A DNA stretch of 64,000 nucleotides from Lysobacter sp. (GTDB taxonomy: Bacteria; Pseudomonadota; Gammaproteobacteria; Xanthomonadales; Xanthomonadaceae), in NCBI GenBank assembly GCA_019634715.1, contig JAHCAU010000011.1:62001-126000 (forward strand). The letters are read 5' to 3'. This document shows, piece after piece, positions 34,892 through 43,708 of the stretch. Made by a program: the position numbers and the translations under genes. Position 1 is the first letter of the stretch. The number at the start of each line of letters is the position of its first letter. The notes under the pieces were generated by a model, which saw nothing but the letters and a program-made list of their open reading frames with translations, was not told the origin of the DNA and made no database searches.

Positions 34892-35260
34892 TCAACCGTC
34901 CTGTTCGGCGAGGGGCGTCGCGAAGGCGACCAGCGGGTCGTTTCCGGTTCCGGCACGGCGCGCGATCTCGGCGAGGACGTGCGCGCGCAGGTTGGCATCG
35001 CCACGATGGATGGCGAGCAGGAAATCTGTTCTAAGCTCGGCGACAAGGTCCGGCACCGGAAAATCCACGATGATCGCGAGACGTTCGCCGTCTTCGAAGC
35101 CCATCCTGTAGACCTCGGCCAGCCCGTCGAGCAGGCGCTGGACCTCGGCGATCCGGGGTGCGTCGCCGGACGCCGCAACCGCGTCGATGTCGATGCCGAA
35201 GTGGCTGATGGCGATGAAGCGGAAAGGGTCTTCGTTGTGGCGGAAGGTCTGCGCATTCAT
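34892..35260 (-). CDS. Small prophage accessory protein (second gene of cassette 3)
   Basis: 122 residues. Its C-terminal half (LVAELRTDFLLAIHRGDANLRAHVLAEIARRAGTG) is the fullest version of the motif shared with the 66- and 60-residue proteins. The N-terminal half (FRFIAISHFGIDIDAVAASGDAPRIAEVQRLLDGLAEVYRMGFEDG) adds a helical domain. It starts 14 bases after the gene at 35275-35598 and lacks an element of its own, so the two are co-transcribed. Function unknown. Confidence 0.65.
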   Translation of the reverse strand: MNAQTFRHNEDPFRFIAISHFGIDIDAVAASGDAPRIAEVQRLLDGLAEVYRMGFEDGERLAIIVDFPVPDLVAELRTDFLLAIHRGDANLRAHVLAEIARRAGTGNDPLVAFATPLAEQDG

Positions 35261-35274
35261 GGGATCTGCCTCTA

Positions 35275-35598
35275 TTACCAGACAAGGCTCGTGGGATTGG
35301 CTGCGATGCGGGCGAGCAGGCCCTCGAGCGGCTCGGCTTGTGCGCCATCGGCGATGGGCGCGAGGATCGTGCTGCCGATGTCGATGAGCTCGATACGGAT
35401 GGCCTCGACGCCGTTGCTGGCGTAGGCGACGTGCTTGCGCCCGTCGATTTGGCGCAGCAAGGCATGGGGCGTGCAGGCGCGAAGCACCTCGCGCCGCCAT
35501 GCGTGCCGGCCGCGCTTGCCGGGGATGCGCACCAGCAAGGAGGCGAGGAAGAATTCCTTCACGATTCTGGGCTGCTTGCGTGATTGCGTCTGCTTCAT
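35275..35598 (-). CDS. Small prophage accessory protein (first gene of cassette 3)
   Basis: 107 residues. Very basic N-terminus (MKQTQSRKQPRIVKEFFLASLLVRIPGKRGRHAWRREVLRA) that could bind nucleic acid, then a beta-rich part (HVAYASNGVEAIRIELIDIGSTILAPI). No family recognised. Its ATG is 30 bases after element copy 3. Confidence 0.65.
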   Translation of the reverse strand: MKQTQSRKQPRIVKEFFLASLLVRIPGKRGRHAWRREVLRACTPHALLRQIDGRKHVAYASNGVEAIRIELIDIGSTILAPIADGAQAEPLEGLLARIAANPTSLVW

Positions 35599-35628
35599 GC
35601 GGGGTTCCTCTTCCGTGTAGGGGTGGTC

Positions 35629-35659
35629 ATGTACGCGCTGTTCCAGCGGGAAGCCAAGC
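35629..35659 (-). promoter_or_regulatory. 31-bp promoter-like element, copy 3
   Basis: As copy 1 but ending GTACAT instead of GTTCAT. This breaks the GAAC/GTTC palindrome without a matching change in the other arm. It is 30 bases before the ATG at 35598. Confidence 0.8.
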
Positions 35660-35690
35660 GCTACGTTCGACGCCGTCGCTTCCCGCTCGA

Positions 35691-35888
35691 TCACGTTCCG
35701 CCATCGACTGCGTCGCGCTGCTTGCGGCCCTGCTCCAGACCGGCGTCGTAGGCCGCCTGCAGGGCGTCACGAAGGCTCTCGACCGAGACTTCGTGGAAAT
35801 CCAGCCGATCCGATCCTCGCGGCGCCAGCGTTTCGATGTGCAATGTGCGTTGTGCGATGCGGGTCAGCAGTGCGTTGGTCCTGCGCAT
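35691..35888 (-). CDS. Small prophage accessory protein (cassette 4)
   Basis: 65 residues (MRRTNALLTRIAQRTLHIETLAPRG, then VSVESLRDALQAAYDAGLEQGRKQRD). Helical C-terminus, no recognised family. It is a single-gene cassette, 33 bases after element copy 4. Confidence 0.6.
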   Translation of the reverse strand: MRRTNALLTRIAQRTLHIETLAPRGSDRLDFHEVSVESLRDALQAAYDAGLEQGRKQRDAVDGGT

Positions 35889-35921
35889 GTCGTGTCCTGT
35901 GGGTGCGGTGTTGGTGCGGAC

Positions 35922-35952
35922 ATGAACGCGCTGTTCGAAGCAGAAGCCAAGC
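35922..35952 (-). promoter_or_regulatory. 31-bp promoter-like element, copy 4
   Basis: Consensus copy: GCTTGGCTTC, six variable bases, GAACAGCGCGTTCAT, 33 bases before the ATG at 35888. Confidence 0.8.
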
Positions 35953-35982
35953 GCGTGCCCGGCTTCTGTTCGCGGCATTTCG

Positions 35983-36342
35983 TCAGCCGAGTCTGGCGAC
36001 GTATCGGGGGTAGTCGCTGCCCGAGGGATCGACGTAGAGGTAGGGCCGTCCCGGTGCGTGGATCTCGATGCAGAGATGGCCATTGCCGATGCTGCCGCCC
36101 TTGCCTTTGAGCCAAGGACGCGAAAGGTGCAGGCTGCGTGCGAAGGCGTCGAATTCGGCGGGCGTCATCTCCACCGTTTCGGTGATGTAGACGATCGCGT
36201 TTCCAGTCGCGCACATTTCGGCGAGTTCAGCGGGCTTCCGGGCGAAGGGCAATCGTCTTCCCAGTTCCTCGACTTCGATGGTCTCGCCGCAGAATTGCAA
36301 GGTGCGGGGCGTGCGTTCAATGGTGAGGGTGATGGTGCGCAT
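35983..36342 (-). CDS. Small prophage accessory protein (cassette 5)
   Basis: 119 residues, mixed alpha/beta (MRTITLTIERTPRTLQFCGETIEVEELGRRLPFARKPAELAEMC, then VEMTPAEFDAFARSLHLSRPWLKGKGG). Ends HAPGRPYLYVDPSGSDYPRYVARLG. I know similar lone proteins from proteobacterial phages but no function. Single-gene cassette, 40 bases after element copy 5. Confidence 0.7.
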   Translation of the reverse strand: MRTITLTIERTPRTLQFCGETIEVEELGRRLPFARKPAELAEMCATGNAIVYITETVEMTPAEFDAFARSLHLSRPWLKGKGGSIGNGHLCIEIHAPGRPYLYVDPSGSDYPRYVARLG

Positions 36343-36382
36343 GCGGGTTCCTTGAGGTTGGCGTCGTCAATCCGACGACCGC

Positions 36383-36413
36383 ATGAACGCGCTGTACGCA
36401 ACAGAAGCCAAGC
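36383..36413 (-). promoter_or_regulatory. 31-bp promoter-like element, copy 5
   Basis: As copy 1 but with GTACAGCGCGTTCAT; here the other palindrome arm is changed. It is 40 bases before the ATG at 36342. Confidence 0.8.
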
Positions 36414-36547
36414 GCATTTCGCTGGCTTCTTGCTTCTTTTGCGAGGCCCGCGTGCAGGGACACGTCGCCCCCGACCCTGCCCGCCAGAAGAAGGACGCAT
36501 TCAATTGCCGTGCGCCGCAGGCAGCCCTTGCGGCGCACGGTTCCTGA

Positions 36548-36817
36548 TCAGCGGCGACGCTGGCCCGAGATCAGGTGGTAGGCGTCCCGCAGACGTCCCA
36601 TTTCGTCGAGTCTGCATCGCGGGCTGAGGCGGTCCTCGACGGCAATGATGGCGTCATGCAGCACATCGCCACGTTCGGCATGATTCTTCACGAGGGCATA
36701 TCGATGCAGTTGCATGTCGATGCGCATGCGGGTGGCATCGAGGGCCTCGATCAGCGCCTGCAGCTGGCGCTGGCCTTCGTCGTAGATGGTCGTGGTGGTA
36801 TCGGGTGCCTCGTTCAT
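36548..36817 (-). CDS. Small prophage accessory protein (cassette 6)
   Basis: 89 residues, mainly helical and probably a coiled coil (QRQLQALIEALDATRMRIDMQLHRYALVKNHAERGDVLHDAIIAVEDRL). No family recognised. Single-gene cassette, 30 bases after element copy 6, with 104 bases to the J-like gene's element side. Confidence 0.65.
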   Translation of the reverse strand: MNEAPDTTTTIYDEGQRQLQALIEALDATRMRIDMQLHRYALVKNHAERGDVLHDAIIAVEDRLSPRCRLDEMGRLRDAYHLISGQRRR

Positions 36818-36847
36818 GGTTGTGCCTTGCGTTGGTGGTGTGGCCAC

Positions 36848-36878
36848 ATGAACGCGCTGTTCGCGAGCGAAGCCAAGC
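36848..36878 (-). promoter_or_regulatory. 31-bp promoter-like element, copy 6
   Basis: Consensus copy ending GTTCAT, 30 bases before the ATG at 36817 and just after the end of the tail operon. Confidence 0.8.
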
Positions 36879-36954
36879 ATGATGGCGATGTCGCACCGCG
36901 ACATGCGGACACCTGTCGTACAGGCTTCCGGTTGCGCCTGAGTCGCGGGCCGCG

Positions 36955-39441
36955 TTACGCCAGCCGACGCAGGCTTGCGCGCTCGATGCGGCCGGCGAAT
37001 GTGCTGTCTGCGGCGATGCGCAGGACGTCGTGATCGCGGGCGACCAGTTCCTCGACGAAGGTACCGCTGGCGCTTCGCGCAGTGCCCTCGACCGGCAAGC
37101 CGCCGCCGAACCCGCACCGGACGCTGCCGGCCGTGACCTGGGAGAGTTCGATCTCCAGGCGATAGCGGCCTCCGGGCGTGGGCGCGAACGACTGCGAGAG
37201 GTCGGAAGCCGTGCCGGCGATCTTGATCGCGGCGCCGCCGGTGATCGACCATCCGTCGCCGACAGTCCACGCCGTTGAGGTATCGAAGCTGGCGTTCGCG
37301 AGCTTTTCTCCGCACTCGCAGTGCAAGGTGCGCACGTGCTTCTGCCAGCCGACCAGCGTGCCGCGTCGGCTCTCGACCTCGATGCGGATGCTCGTGTCGC
37401 TGGCGAGCAGCAGATCGTGCCGCCAGTCGTTTCCGACGAGACCGGCTGCCTCGTGCAGCACCGTGCCGCTGGCGGCGTGGAGGATGCGCACCGCGATCGT
37501 CGTCCCCGGTTCGGGTCCGATGCTGCCGGCCTCGTGGTCGACCAGGCGGTCGCCCTGCAGTACGCGGTCCCGATGCGACCAGGCGAGGACGATGCGCGAG
37601 AAGCTCAACGATGGCCAGGCGCTGCCGTTGATCCGCAGGCGGCCGGGTGGATACGGACGTGCCTGCCGACCGTCGAGGCGCACCTGCGAGATCGGTGCGA
37701 GCGCAGGATCGAGCGTGCCCTCCCGGGTGCGGGTCAGGAGCCGGGCCTGCACGGTTTCACCGGCTAGGTATTCGGTCGGGTCGGCGCCGACGTAGGTGTC
37801 CGTGAACCAGATGCGCGCGCCCTCTGCGTGCGCCACCGGCACGGTGTCGACGCAGCCGCGCGCGATGGTGAGGGTGCCGGTGATCGGATCGATGGCGTCG
37901 ACGCGGACGAGTTCCTCGTCGATCAGTGCTTCGCTGCCGGCCGACACCAGGTCCAGATCGCGCATGTCGGCCAGATGCGCCACCGTGTCGCCGGGACCCA
38001 GTGCGCCCGCAAGGAGGGCGACCGGCGAGAAATCGCCACCGGCGACTTCCTCGAACGGAGCGGACCCGGTACGCGTGGTCAGCACGTAGCCGTACGCCGG
38101 GCCGCTCGGGCGGGCGCCCAGGGCCACGACGAAGCTGGCGTCCTCCTCGACCAGTGCGAGGTCGGCCGGGCGCAGGCGGCCGGCCAGGTCGCGATGGGTG
38201 GCCTCGACCAGCCGCTGCGCGGGCAAAGGGCGAGGCCGGGTGTCCGGTGGCGTCCAGGGGCCGACGACCGGGCGCAGGTACGTGGTCGCGGCCATGCCGT
38301 CGATGTCCTGCATCAGCACCAGGGCGAGCGCGCCATCGGTGCGCGTGCCCTCGTCCACTTCCAGCACCCGTACCGGCATCCGCTGCACGCCCTTGCGTTG
38401 CCAGGAAAGCGCGAGCACGTCGCCGCGCTTGATGCCCCACCAGCGCCGGTCCACGCTGAGCTTGATCCGCTGCAACAGGCTGCTGGCGGCCGTGGTCTCG
38501 CGCGCCGCGACGCGCTCGCACAGGTCGCGGTTCCACAATCCCGGCAATGATCGACGGTCAGCCACGACGCGGCCCTGCGCCTGGACGTTGGCGGTGTTCT
38601 GGTAGGTCGCGGCGATCTCGAGGTTGCTCACGCAGTCTCGCCCGAGCACGGTGACCTCATTCGTACTGCCGTCGAGCAGCGGGGTCTGCCAGCCTTCGAG
38701 TTCGAGCACGCTCGTCTCGTCGAGCAGCGGCAGCGTCGCGGTGTCGTAGTCGGGACGGAACAGTCGGTACACGAACCGTCCGCGCATCGGATCGAAGGCC
38801 CAGAGGCCGCCGACATGGTTGTTCACCATCTGCAGGAAGTTGCCGATCGAGTCGCCGCGTCGCCAGCCAAGGCACAGGCCGAACTGTTCGTCATGCAACC
38901 GCTGCGCGGCGCGCAGGAAGCTCTCCTCGTCGATCAGCGACGGGTCGAGGCCGACGCCCCACACCGTGTCCGTGAGGCACTGATAGTGGATGTGCGCCGC
39001 ATTCATGCCGCGCCCGATGCGGGCGAGGGAGGGTTCCCACACCGGGGTCGACCAGCCCTGCACGAAGCGTCCCCAGCGCTTGGCCCAGAGCTTGAGGTAG
39101 GGCGACATCGCGCCGACCATCCCGCGATAGAGCGTGGTGCACAGCCCGCGCGCGGCGGGCCAGGGTCCGGACACCTGCTGCTGCAGGTAGGGCACCGGCA
39201 GTTGCGCGGCTTCGCCCATTCGGACCTGCAGGGTGCCGACCAGCCCGCCCTCCTTCTTGTCCCCGCCGAACAGGAAGGGCATGTTGATCGGGAACGTTCG
39301 GCTGCCGGGCAGTTCGCCCTCGAACACCGTCTGGCCGCCGACCTTGATCCCGGCGAGATAGTCGTTCGGTCCGATCGACTCGCCCATGTACAGATACATG
39401 TAGTGGCGATAGCCGATGGTCGGCCTGCTGGACTTACCCAC
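36955..39441 (-). CDS. Tail tip / host-specificity protein (lambda J-like)
   Basis: 828-residue distal tail protein that would contact the host surface. The N-terminal part (YLYMGESIGPNDYLAGIKVGGQTVFEG) and central NEVTVLGRD, then AYGYVLTTRTG repeats, fit the phage-tail-3/J-like family. The C-terminal about 100 residues look like a galactose-binding-type beta-sandwich (FDTSTAWTVGDGWSITGG). GTG at 39441 is chosen because it overlaps the stop of the preceding gene by eight bases. It is the last gene of the leftward virion operon. Confidence 0.8.
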   Translation of the reverse strand: MGKSSRPTIGYRHYMYLYMGESIGPNDYLAGIKVGGQTVFEGELPGSRTFPINMPFLFGGDKKEGGLVGTLQVRMGEAAQLPVPYLQQQVSGPWPAARGLCTTLYRGMVGAMSPYLKLWAKRWGRFVQGWSTPVWEPSLARIGRGMNAAHIHYQCLTDTVWGVGLDPSLIDEESFLRAAQRLHDEQFGLCLGWRRGDSIGNFLQMVNNHVGGLWAFDPMRGRFVYRLFRPDYDTATLPLLDETSVLELEGWQTPLLDGSTNEVTVLGRDCVSNLEIAATYQNTANVQAQGRVVADRRSLPGLWNRDLCERVAARETTAASSLLQRIKLSVDRRWWGIKRGDVLALSWQRKGVQRMPVRVLEVDEGTRTDGALALVLMQDIDGMAATTYLRPVVGPWTPPDTRPRPLPAQRLVEATHRDLAGRLRPADLALVEEDASFVVALGARPSGPAYGYVLTTRTGSAPFEEVAGGDFSPVALLAGALGPGDTVAHLADMRDLDLVSAGSEALIDEELVRVDAIDPITGTLTIARGCVDTVPVAHAEGARIWFTDTYVGADPTEYLAGETVQARLLTRTREGTLDPALAPISQVRLDGRQARPYPPGRLRINGSAWPSLSFSRIVLAWSHRDRVLQGDRLVDHEAGSIGPEPGTTIAVRILHAASGTVLHEAAGLVGNDWRHDLLLASDTSIRIEVESRRGTLVGWQKHVRTLHCECGEKLANASFDTSTAWTVGDGWSITGGAAIKIAGTASDLSQSFAPTPGGRYRLEIELSQVTAGSVRCGFGGGLPVEGTARSASGTFVEELVARDHDVLRIAADSTFAGRIERASLRRLA

Positions 39442-39718
39442 GGCGCCTCCATGGCGCGCGCAGGCGCGACACAAGCGCAAGCCGCGGCGGGCACTGCGCC
39501 AGCGGCGACCGCAGGCGCGGTATCACGATCGCCCGCCTTCTCCAGCGCCCACGCAGGAGCGCCGGCACGTCCAGACCCCACAGCAGATGGAAGGCGCCTG
39601 CGGCGATGCCGCACCAGGCGAGCGTGCGTTCGCCCACCAGCCACAGTCCCGCAGCGGAGAGGATCGAGGACGCAGCGGCGAAGACGATCCAGAGGCGGTA
39701 GATGGTCTCAGGGCGCAT
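39434..39718 (-). CDS. Small membrane protein of the tail module
   Basis: About 94 residues from ATG 39718, which lies inside the end of the upstream gene. Two hydrophobic helices at about 10-26 (LWIVFAAASSILSAAGLWLV) and 35-50 (CGIAAGAFHLLWGLDVPALL), then a basic tail. It might assist tail assembly or membrane contact. Function unknown. Confidence 0.6.
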   Translation of the reverse strand: MRPETIYRLWIVFAAASSILSAAGLWLVGERTLAWCGIAAGAFHLLWGLDVPALLRGRWRRRAIVIPRLRSPLAQCPPRLALVSRLRAPWRRRG

Positions 39719-39971
39719 CCACAGACCCCGCAATCCCGTCGGCTTCCGCCCGGGCGATCACGATGGCGCGCGCGACGAACGGATCGTCGTGCAGGTGCGG
39801 ATGCGCATCGACGGCGATGCCGTCCTCGCACAACGTGCGCAGGTCGATGCCTTGCTGTCGGCACCAGGCGCGGATACTCGGCGCGCACAGCGGGCCGCCG
39901 GCAGGATCGACGGCACGCACGTGGCGCAGGTGGATGCGCAGCCCACCCGTTGTTTGCGTCGGGACGCTCAC
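39708..39971 (-). CDS. Small tail-module protein, GTG start
   Basis: 87 residues. The GTG at 39971 overlaps the TGA of the upstream gene (GTGA). It contains LCAPSIRAWCRQQGIDLRTLCEDGIAVD, a short helical domain with two Cys. Often seen in the same position in lambda-like phages of proteobacteria. Function unknown. Confidence 0.6.
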   Translation of the reverse strand: MSVPTQTTGGLRIHLRHVRAVDPAGGPLCAPSIRAWCRQQGIDLRTLCEDGIAVDAHPHLHDDPFVARAIVIARAEADGIAGSVDAP

Positions 39972-40195
39972 TTGCCGCCCTTGGCCTTGATCGGTGTCGT
40001 GCGCAGGTCGCCGAAGGCGAGGACGTTGGGGTCGTCGACCCACACCTCACCGAAGATCACCAGCACCTCCCTGCCCTCCTCGGCGGTCGGCACTGCGAAG
40101 TCGGCGAGCGCGGGGGGCTTGCTCGATTGCGGCTTGGGACGCATCGCGACGCTGATCGCGATGGCGATGATGAGGACGATGGCGTAGACCCACAT
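39968..40195 (-). CDS. Small single-helix membrane protein of the tail module
   Basis: 75 residues. One transmembrane helix at residues 3-20 (VYAIVLIIAIAISVAM), then a soluble part (LADFAVPTAEEGREVLVIFGEVWVDDPNVLAFGDLRTTPIK). Overlaps the next gene. Small proteins of this type precede J-like genes in related phages. Function unknown. Confidence 0.65.
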   Translation of the reverse strand: MWVYAIVLIIAIAISVAMRPKPQSSKPPALADFAVPTAEEGREVLVIFGEVWVDDPNVLAFGDLRTTPIKAKGGK

Positions 40196-40271
40196 GGGAG
40201 ACGTTCGTTGAATGGATCGGAGCGCGGCTCGATGCCGCGTTGCGGCGGTCGGGGCGTGGCCCCCTGCACGG

Positions 40272-41069
40272 TCAGAAGACCGGATCGCTGCCGAAAGGAT
40301 TGCGCAGGCCGGCGAGCGTCGGCTGGCCGCCGTAGTTGAGTTGGTTGCCGAACTTGGCGCAGCCGCGCGATCCCATCGTGCGGTCGCATCCGGGCAGCGC
40401 GGTAACGGCTGCACCGGGGTTGAGCGCGGCCGGAGTGAGCAGCCGCAAGGTGCTGCCGGCATGACGGACGATGAAGCGGCGCTCGATGCCGAGCGCGCCG
40501 GTCCACTGCAGCACGCCACCATCGAAGTGACCATCGTCGAACGCGTCGAAAGTCGCCGAGGCCACGGTGTATCCGGTCGCATCGCCCAGGATCGCGGCGA
40601 CCGCATGCGCGTCGGGATCGGCATTGCACAGGCCCGGTCCCTGGCTGTAGAGCACCAGCGGGCAGTTCGACTGCCAGCTGCGGCGCAGCCCGAGCGTCTC
40701 GACAGCGGCCGCGAGCGACTGGCAGCGCAGCTTCGCCACGCGGTGGGTCTCGTCCAGGTCGGCCACGTGACCTGTCCAGCCAAGGCGCACGAGGCCATCG
40801 CGTACCCGCACCCGCTTGAGGTCCAGCCGCACGCGCAGGCCCGGCGGCACCGGACGGAACAGGTTCAGCAGCGGCAGATCGAGCGGCGCGGTGATCTCGA
40901 GGGTGTTTTTCGCCTCTTCGGCCGATTGCGCGATGCGCCCGCGCGTGAGCGCCACCGGTGCGTAGCGTTGGCCTTCGACAATCGCCTCGCGTCCCGCATC
41001 GGTGTAGCGCCAGTGGTGAAGGCCGATCGAGAAGTCGTATAGCTCGATCTCGCGCGAGAGCAAGCCCAT
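40272..41069 (-). CDS. DUF2163 minor tail protein
   Basis: 265 residues of the DUF2163/phage BR0599-type family (YDFSIGLHHWRYTDAGREAIVEGQRYAPVALTRGRIAQSAEEAKNTLEIT). This family is part of the distal tail in phages with J-like fibres and gene transfer agents. It contains CDRTMGSRGCAKFGNQLNYGG, a conserved Cys pair region near the C-terminus. It lies directly downstream of the 571-residue gene. Confidence 0.85.
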   Translation of the reverse strand: MGLLSREIELYDFSIGLHHWRYTDAGREAIVEGQRYAPVALTRGRIAQSAEEAKNTLEITAPLDLPLLNLFRPVPPGLRVRLDLKRVRVRDGLVRLGWTGHVADLDETHRVAKLRCQSLAAAVETLGLRRSWQSNCPLVLYSQGPGLCNADPDAHAVAAILGDATGYTVASATFDAFDDGHFDGGVLQWTGALGIERRFIVRHAGSTLRLLTPAALNPGAAVTALPGCDRTMGSRGCAKFGNQLNYGGQPTLAGLRNPFGSDPVF

Positions 41070-41072
41070 GCC

Positions 41073-42788
41073 TTACGGCTCCTCCGCCGGGATGCCGGCA
41101 AAACCCACCGCGCAATCGAGCAGGCCGTCGCTGTCGGCGTGATGGCGCAGTTCGACCGTGTCGGCAGCGAGCGTGACCAGCGCCATCCAGCAGGCCAGCC
41201 GTATCCGCGTGGGTGTCACGATGACACCGAGCGCGGCATCGAGCCTCAATCGCTCGGCGGCTGCACCGCTGCCGAGCAGGATTTCGGAGGAGGCCTCGAT
41301 GGCGCGATGGAAGACGGTGCCGTCGACAAGCTCGATCCGGACATGACGGCGGCCCGCCTGCTGGCGCAGGCTGCGGCTCACGCCGCAGGGCGCGACCGTC
41401 AGGGTCACCGCGCTGGCGCCGATCGTCTCGACCACTTCGAGATCGTCGGTCCAGGTCGGCAGCCACAGGGCCTGCGCGCGCCCCTGCAGCCAGTACAGCA
41501 GGCTGCGCAGGGCCGCACGTGGTGCACGGCCCGCCAGGCGCCAGACATGCGACTGCGAGATCCACGCCAGGCCCGAGAGATCGTCGGCATGCGTGCGTCC
41601 AACCTCGCCGTCGAGCAGGTCGAAACGACGATCTAAGCTTGCCGACGGGTCGCGGCTCTCGTCGCTGCGATGCTCCAGCACGGGAAGCCCCCGATACAGG
41701 GTCGTTGGCGCCCCCGGTGGCCAGTCGCACGGCTCGCTGGCCTCGAAGCGCAACTGCGTGCGCATCAGCCGATCGCTGTGACGGCGCAGTTCGGGCGCAT
41801 CGGTCAGGCGCGCTGTGCGACATGGAATGACACGTGTGCCGGCCGGCCAGGCGTGGCGAGTCGGCGCACGTAACCGCAGGCGCGCGCCTGCGGCATCCGC
41901 GACCTCGACCAGTTCGCAGGTCGCCACGTCGCGCCACAGCATCGCGAGGCCGCCGGCCACGAAATCCAGTCCCGCGGGGTCGAGCGGGATCTCGGTCGCT
42001 CCCAGGGCAAGCGGCGCGCGGAGCCAGCACGTGTCGACAAACACGGGCAGCGCCCAGATCCGCGCTGTCCAGTCGAACAGCGCATGCTCCACGAAGCGGC
42101 GCTCGCGGCGATCGGCGAGCACGACGAACTCCCACGACCTGCGCGGCGCATCGCGTAGCGGCGTGCGGATGCTGGTGCCTGCGACGGCGACCTGGACATC
42201 AGTCAGCCACGCGAGCGTCTCGATCACCGGCTCGGTCCAGTCCGGCGGCAAGGTCCAGGCATTGAGGCGCAGGCCGTCGATTCGGATCGACCACGTCGCG
42301 GCGTCCACAAAGCCCAACACCGCACGCGCGTCGATCACCGGCGGGCCGTCCAGACTGACGGTGAGGGTCAGCAGCCGCTCCTGCATGGCGCGTACCGGCA
42401 TCGGCAAAGCACCAGGCGCAGTCAGCGTGATGCCGGCATCGCCGTCGAGCTGCAGCGTCGCAAGCGTCTGCACCCGGTCGCGCCAGGCGTTCCAGATCAC
42501 GATCTCCCGGGTCAGTTCGGAGACCACATTGCCCAGCGACAGCGCTGCAGGCAGGACATGGATTCGATCGAACCAGTCTTCGGCGAACCGGTGTCCCGGA
42601 CGCCCCAGTGCTGGCCACGGCGATGCGCCCGGTATCCGAAAGGCACCGGCAAACGCCGCCACCGATGCGCGTCCATGGGCAGCTGGCACGAACATCCCCT
42701 CGCCAAGTCGATCCAGTTCGACCGAAAGCGCGGGATTGGTCGCGCCGAACAGGCGTGCCGTGGCCGCGATGCCCTGCAGCCCGGCCAT
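41073..42788 (-). CDS. Large distal tail/structural protein, not further assigned
   Basis: 571 residues, beta-rich, with many Trp (LRLNAWTLPPDWTEPVIETLAWLTD). N-terminus MAGLQGIAATARLFGATNPALSVELDRLG. Position between two tail genes and tight overlaps (ATG within the stop region of the gene before) make it a structural tail protein. No family motif recognised by eye. Confidence 0.65.
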   Translation of the reverse strand: MAGLQGIAATARLFGATNPALSVELDRLGEGMFVPAAHGRASVAAFAGAFRIPGASPWPALGRPGHRFAEDWFDRIHVLPAALSLGNVVSELTREIVIWNAWRDRVQTLATLQLDGDAGITLTAPGALPMPVRAMQERLLTLTVSLDGPPVIDARAVLGFVDAATWSIRIDGLRLNAWTLPPDWTEPVIETLAWLTDVQVAVAGTSIRTPLRDAPRRSWEFVVLADRRERRFVEHALFDWTARIWALPVFVDTCWLRAPLALGATEIPLDPAGLDFVAGGLAMLWRDVATCELVEVADAAGARLRLRAPTRHAWPAGTRVIPCRTARLTDAPELRRHSDRLMRTQLRFEASEPCDWPPGAPTTLYRGLPVLEHRSDESRDPSASLDRRFDLLDGEVGRTHADDLSGLAWISQSHVWRLAGRAPRAALRSLLYWLQGRAQALWLPTWTDDLEVVETIGASAVTLTVAPCGVSRSLRQQAGRRHVRIELVDGTVFHRAIEASSEILLGSGAAAERLRLDAALGVIVTPTRIRLACWMALVTLAADTVELRHHADSDGLLDCAVGFAGIPAEEP

Positions 42789-43708
42789 CAGCCCGCCTCG
42801 CGCAGCGCCACGCCGAAGGTACCGCTGTGCTGCGCGCCGGCCGACCAGCCGGAGCCGTTGCGCTGGATCGGGTGCACCGCGTGCAGCGGATACGGGGTCC
42901 AGCGCTCGGTGCCGTAGACCAGGGGCTGGCTCAGATCCAGGTGATCGAGACGGCAGTAGCGTGCGTGCGCCAGCGTGGCGACGATCGTCTGCCCCTGCGC
43001 CTGACGCGCCAGCAGCACGTCGATCGGCAGCAGCACGGTCGCCTGGTTGAACTGCGAAGGCAGCGCATGCAGCAGCCCGGACTTGTGCGACACGCCGAGC
43101 AGGTCGCCGGGATTGCCTCCGTAGGTGGTGCGCCACGCGGGCGCGCCCTCGAGTCCGCAGTGGACGAAGGAGGAATGGAAGGTGCCGGTGAGGCTGGCGA
43201 AGAAGAACCCCAGCCCGAACCCGTCATGGGGCTGGGCGCCGAGTTCGTAGCCTGCCGCCGAGGTGAGGTAGACGACGCAGCGCGTGGACGCGCCATTGGC
43301 GTCGGCCCGAAACGAGCCGGTGAACCACAGCCCGGTTCCGCCGATCTGCGGCATGGTCGAGACGCCGAAGTTCAGGTGCTGGTGGCGATCGACGTTGTAG
43401 CGCAACACGAGATAGACCTCATCGGGCGCGTCGAAGACGTGCAGCATCCAGGTGGCCGGCCACTGGATCGGCGCAAGGGCGAAGGACATCAGCTTCACGG
43501 ACTGCGGGCACGCGCCCGTCATCGCGTTCCCCGCCTGCCCGGTGCCGGCCTGCAGGCGAAGTTCGTTCGCACTGGCAGTCAGCTGCACGAAGGCCGCGCC
43601 CTTCGCCAGGATGTCGCCCGTCAGCGTCCAGCCGCGACCGGCGAGCGTGGTCTCGATCGCCGTCTTGAGCGCGGCAAAGCCGGCGACTTGACCGGAGAAG
43701 GTCGCCAT
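42788..43708 (-). CDS. Tail protein, not further assigned
   Basis: 306 residues (MATFSGQVAGFAALKTAIETTLAGRGWTLTG). Ends QHSGTFGVALREAG. It may be a tail fibre or adaptor protein of the distal tail, because the next genes are of that class. Its ATG overlaps the stop of the 341-residue gene (ATGA). Not recognised further. Confidence 0.65.
   Translation of the reverse strand: MATFSGQVAGFAALKTAIETTLAGRGWTLTGDILAKGAAFVQLTASANELRLQAGTGQAGNAMTGACPQSVKLMSFALAPIQWPATWMLHVFDAPDEVYLVLRYNVDRHQHLNFGVSTMPQIGGTGLWFTGSFRADANGASTRCVVYLTSAAGYELGAQPHDGFGLGFFFASLTGTFHSSFVHCGLEGAPAWRTTYGGNPGDLLGVSHKSGLLHALPSQFNQATVLLPIDVLLARQAQGQTIVATLAHARYCRLDHLDLSQPLVYGTERWTPYPLHAVHPIQRNGSGWSAGAQHSGTFGVALREAG

Noticed and set aside
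33831..36878. CRISPR array
   Set aside because: The repeats are spaced by whole genes of varied length, lie on both strands, and have an internal variable six-base segment; no cas genes are present.
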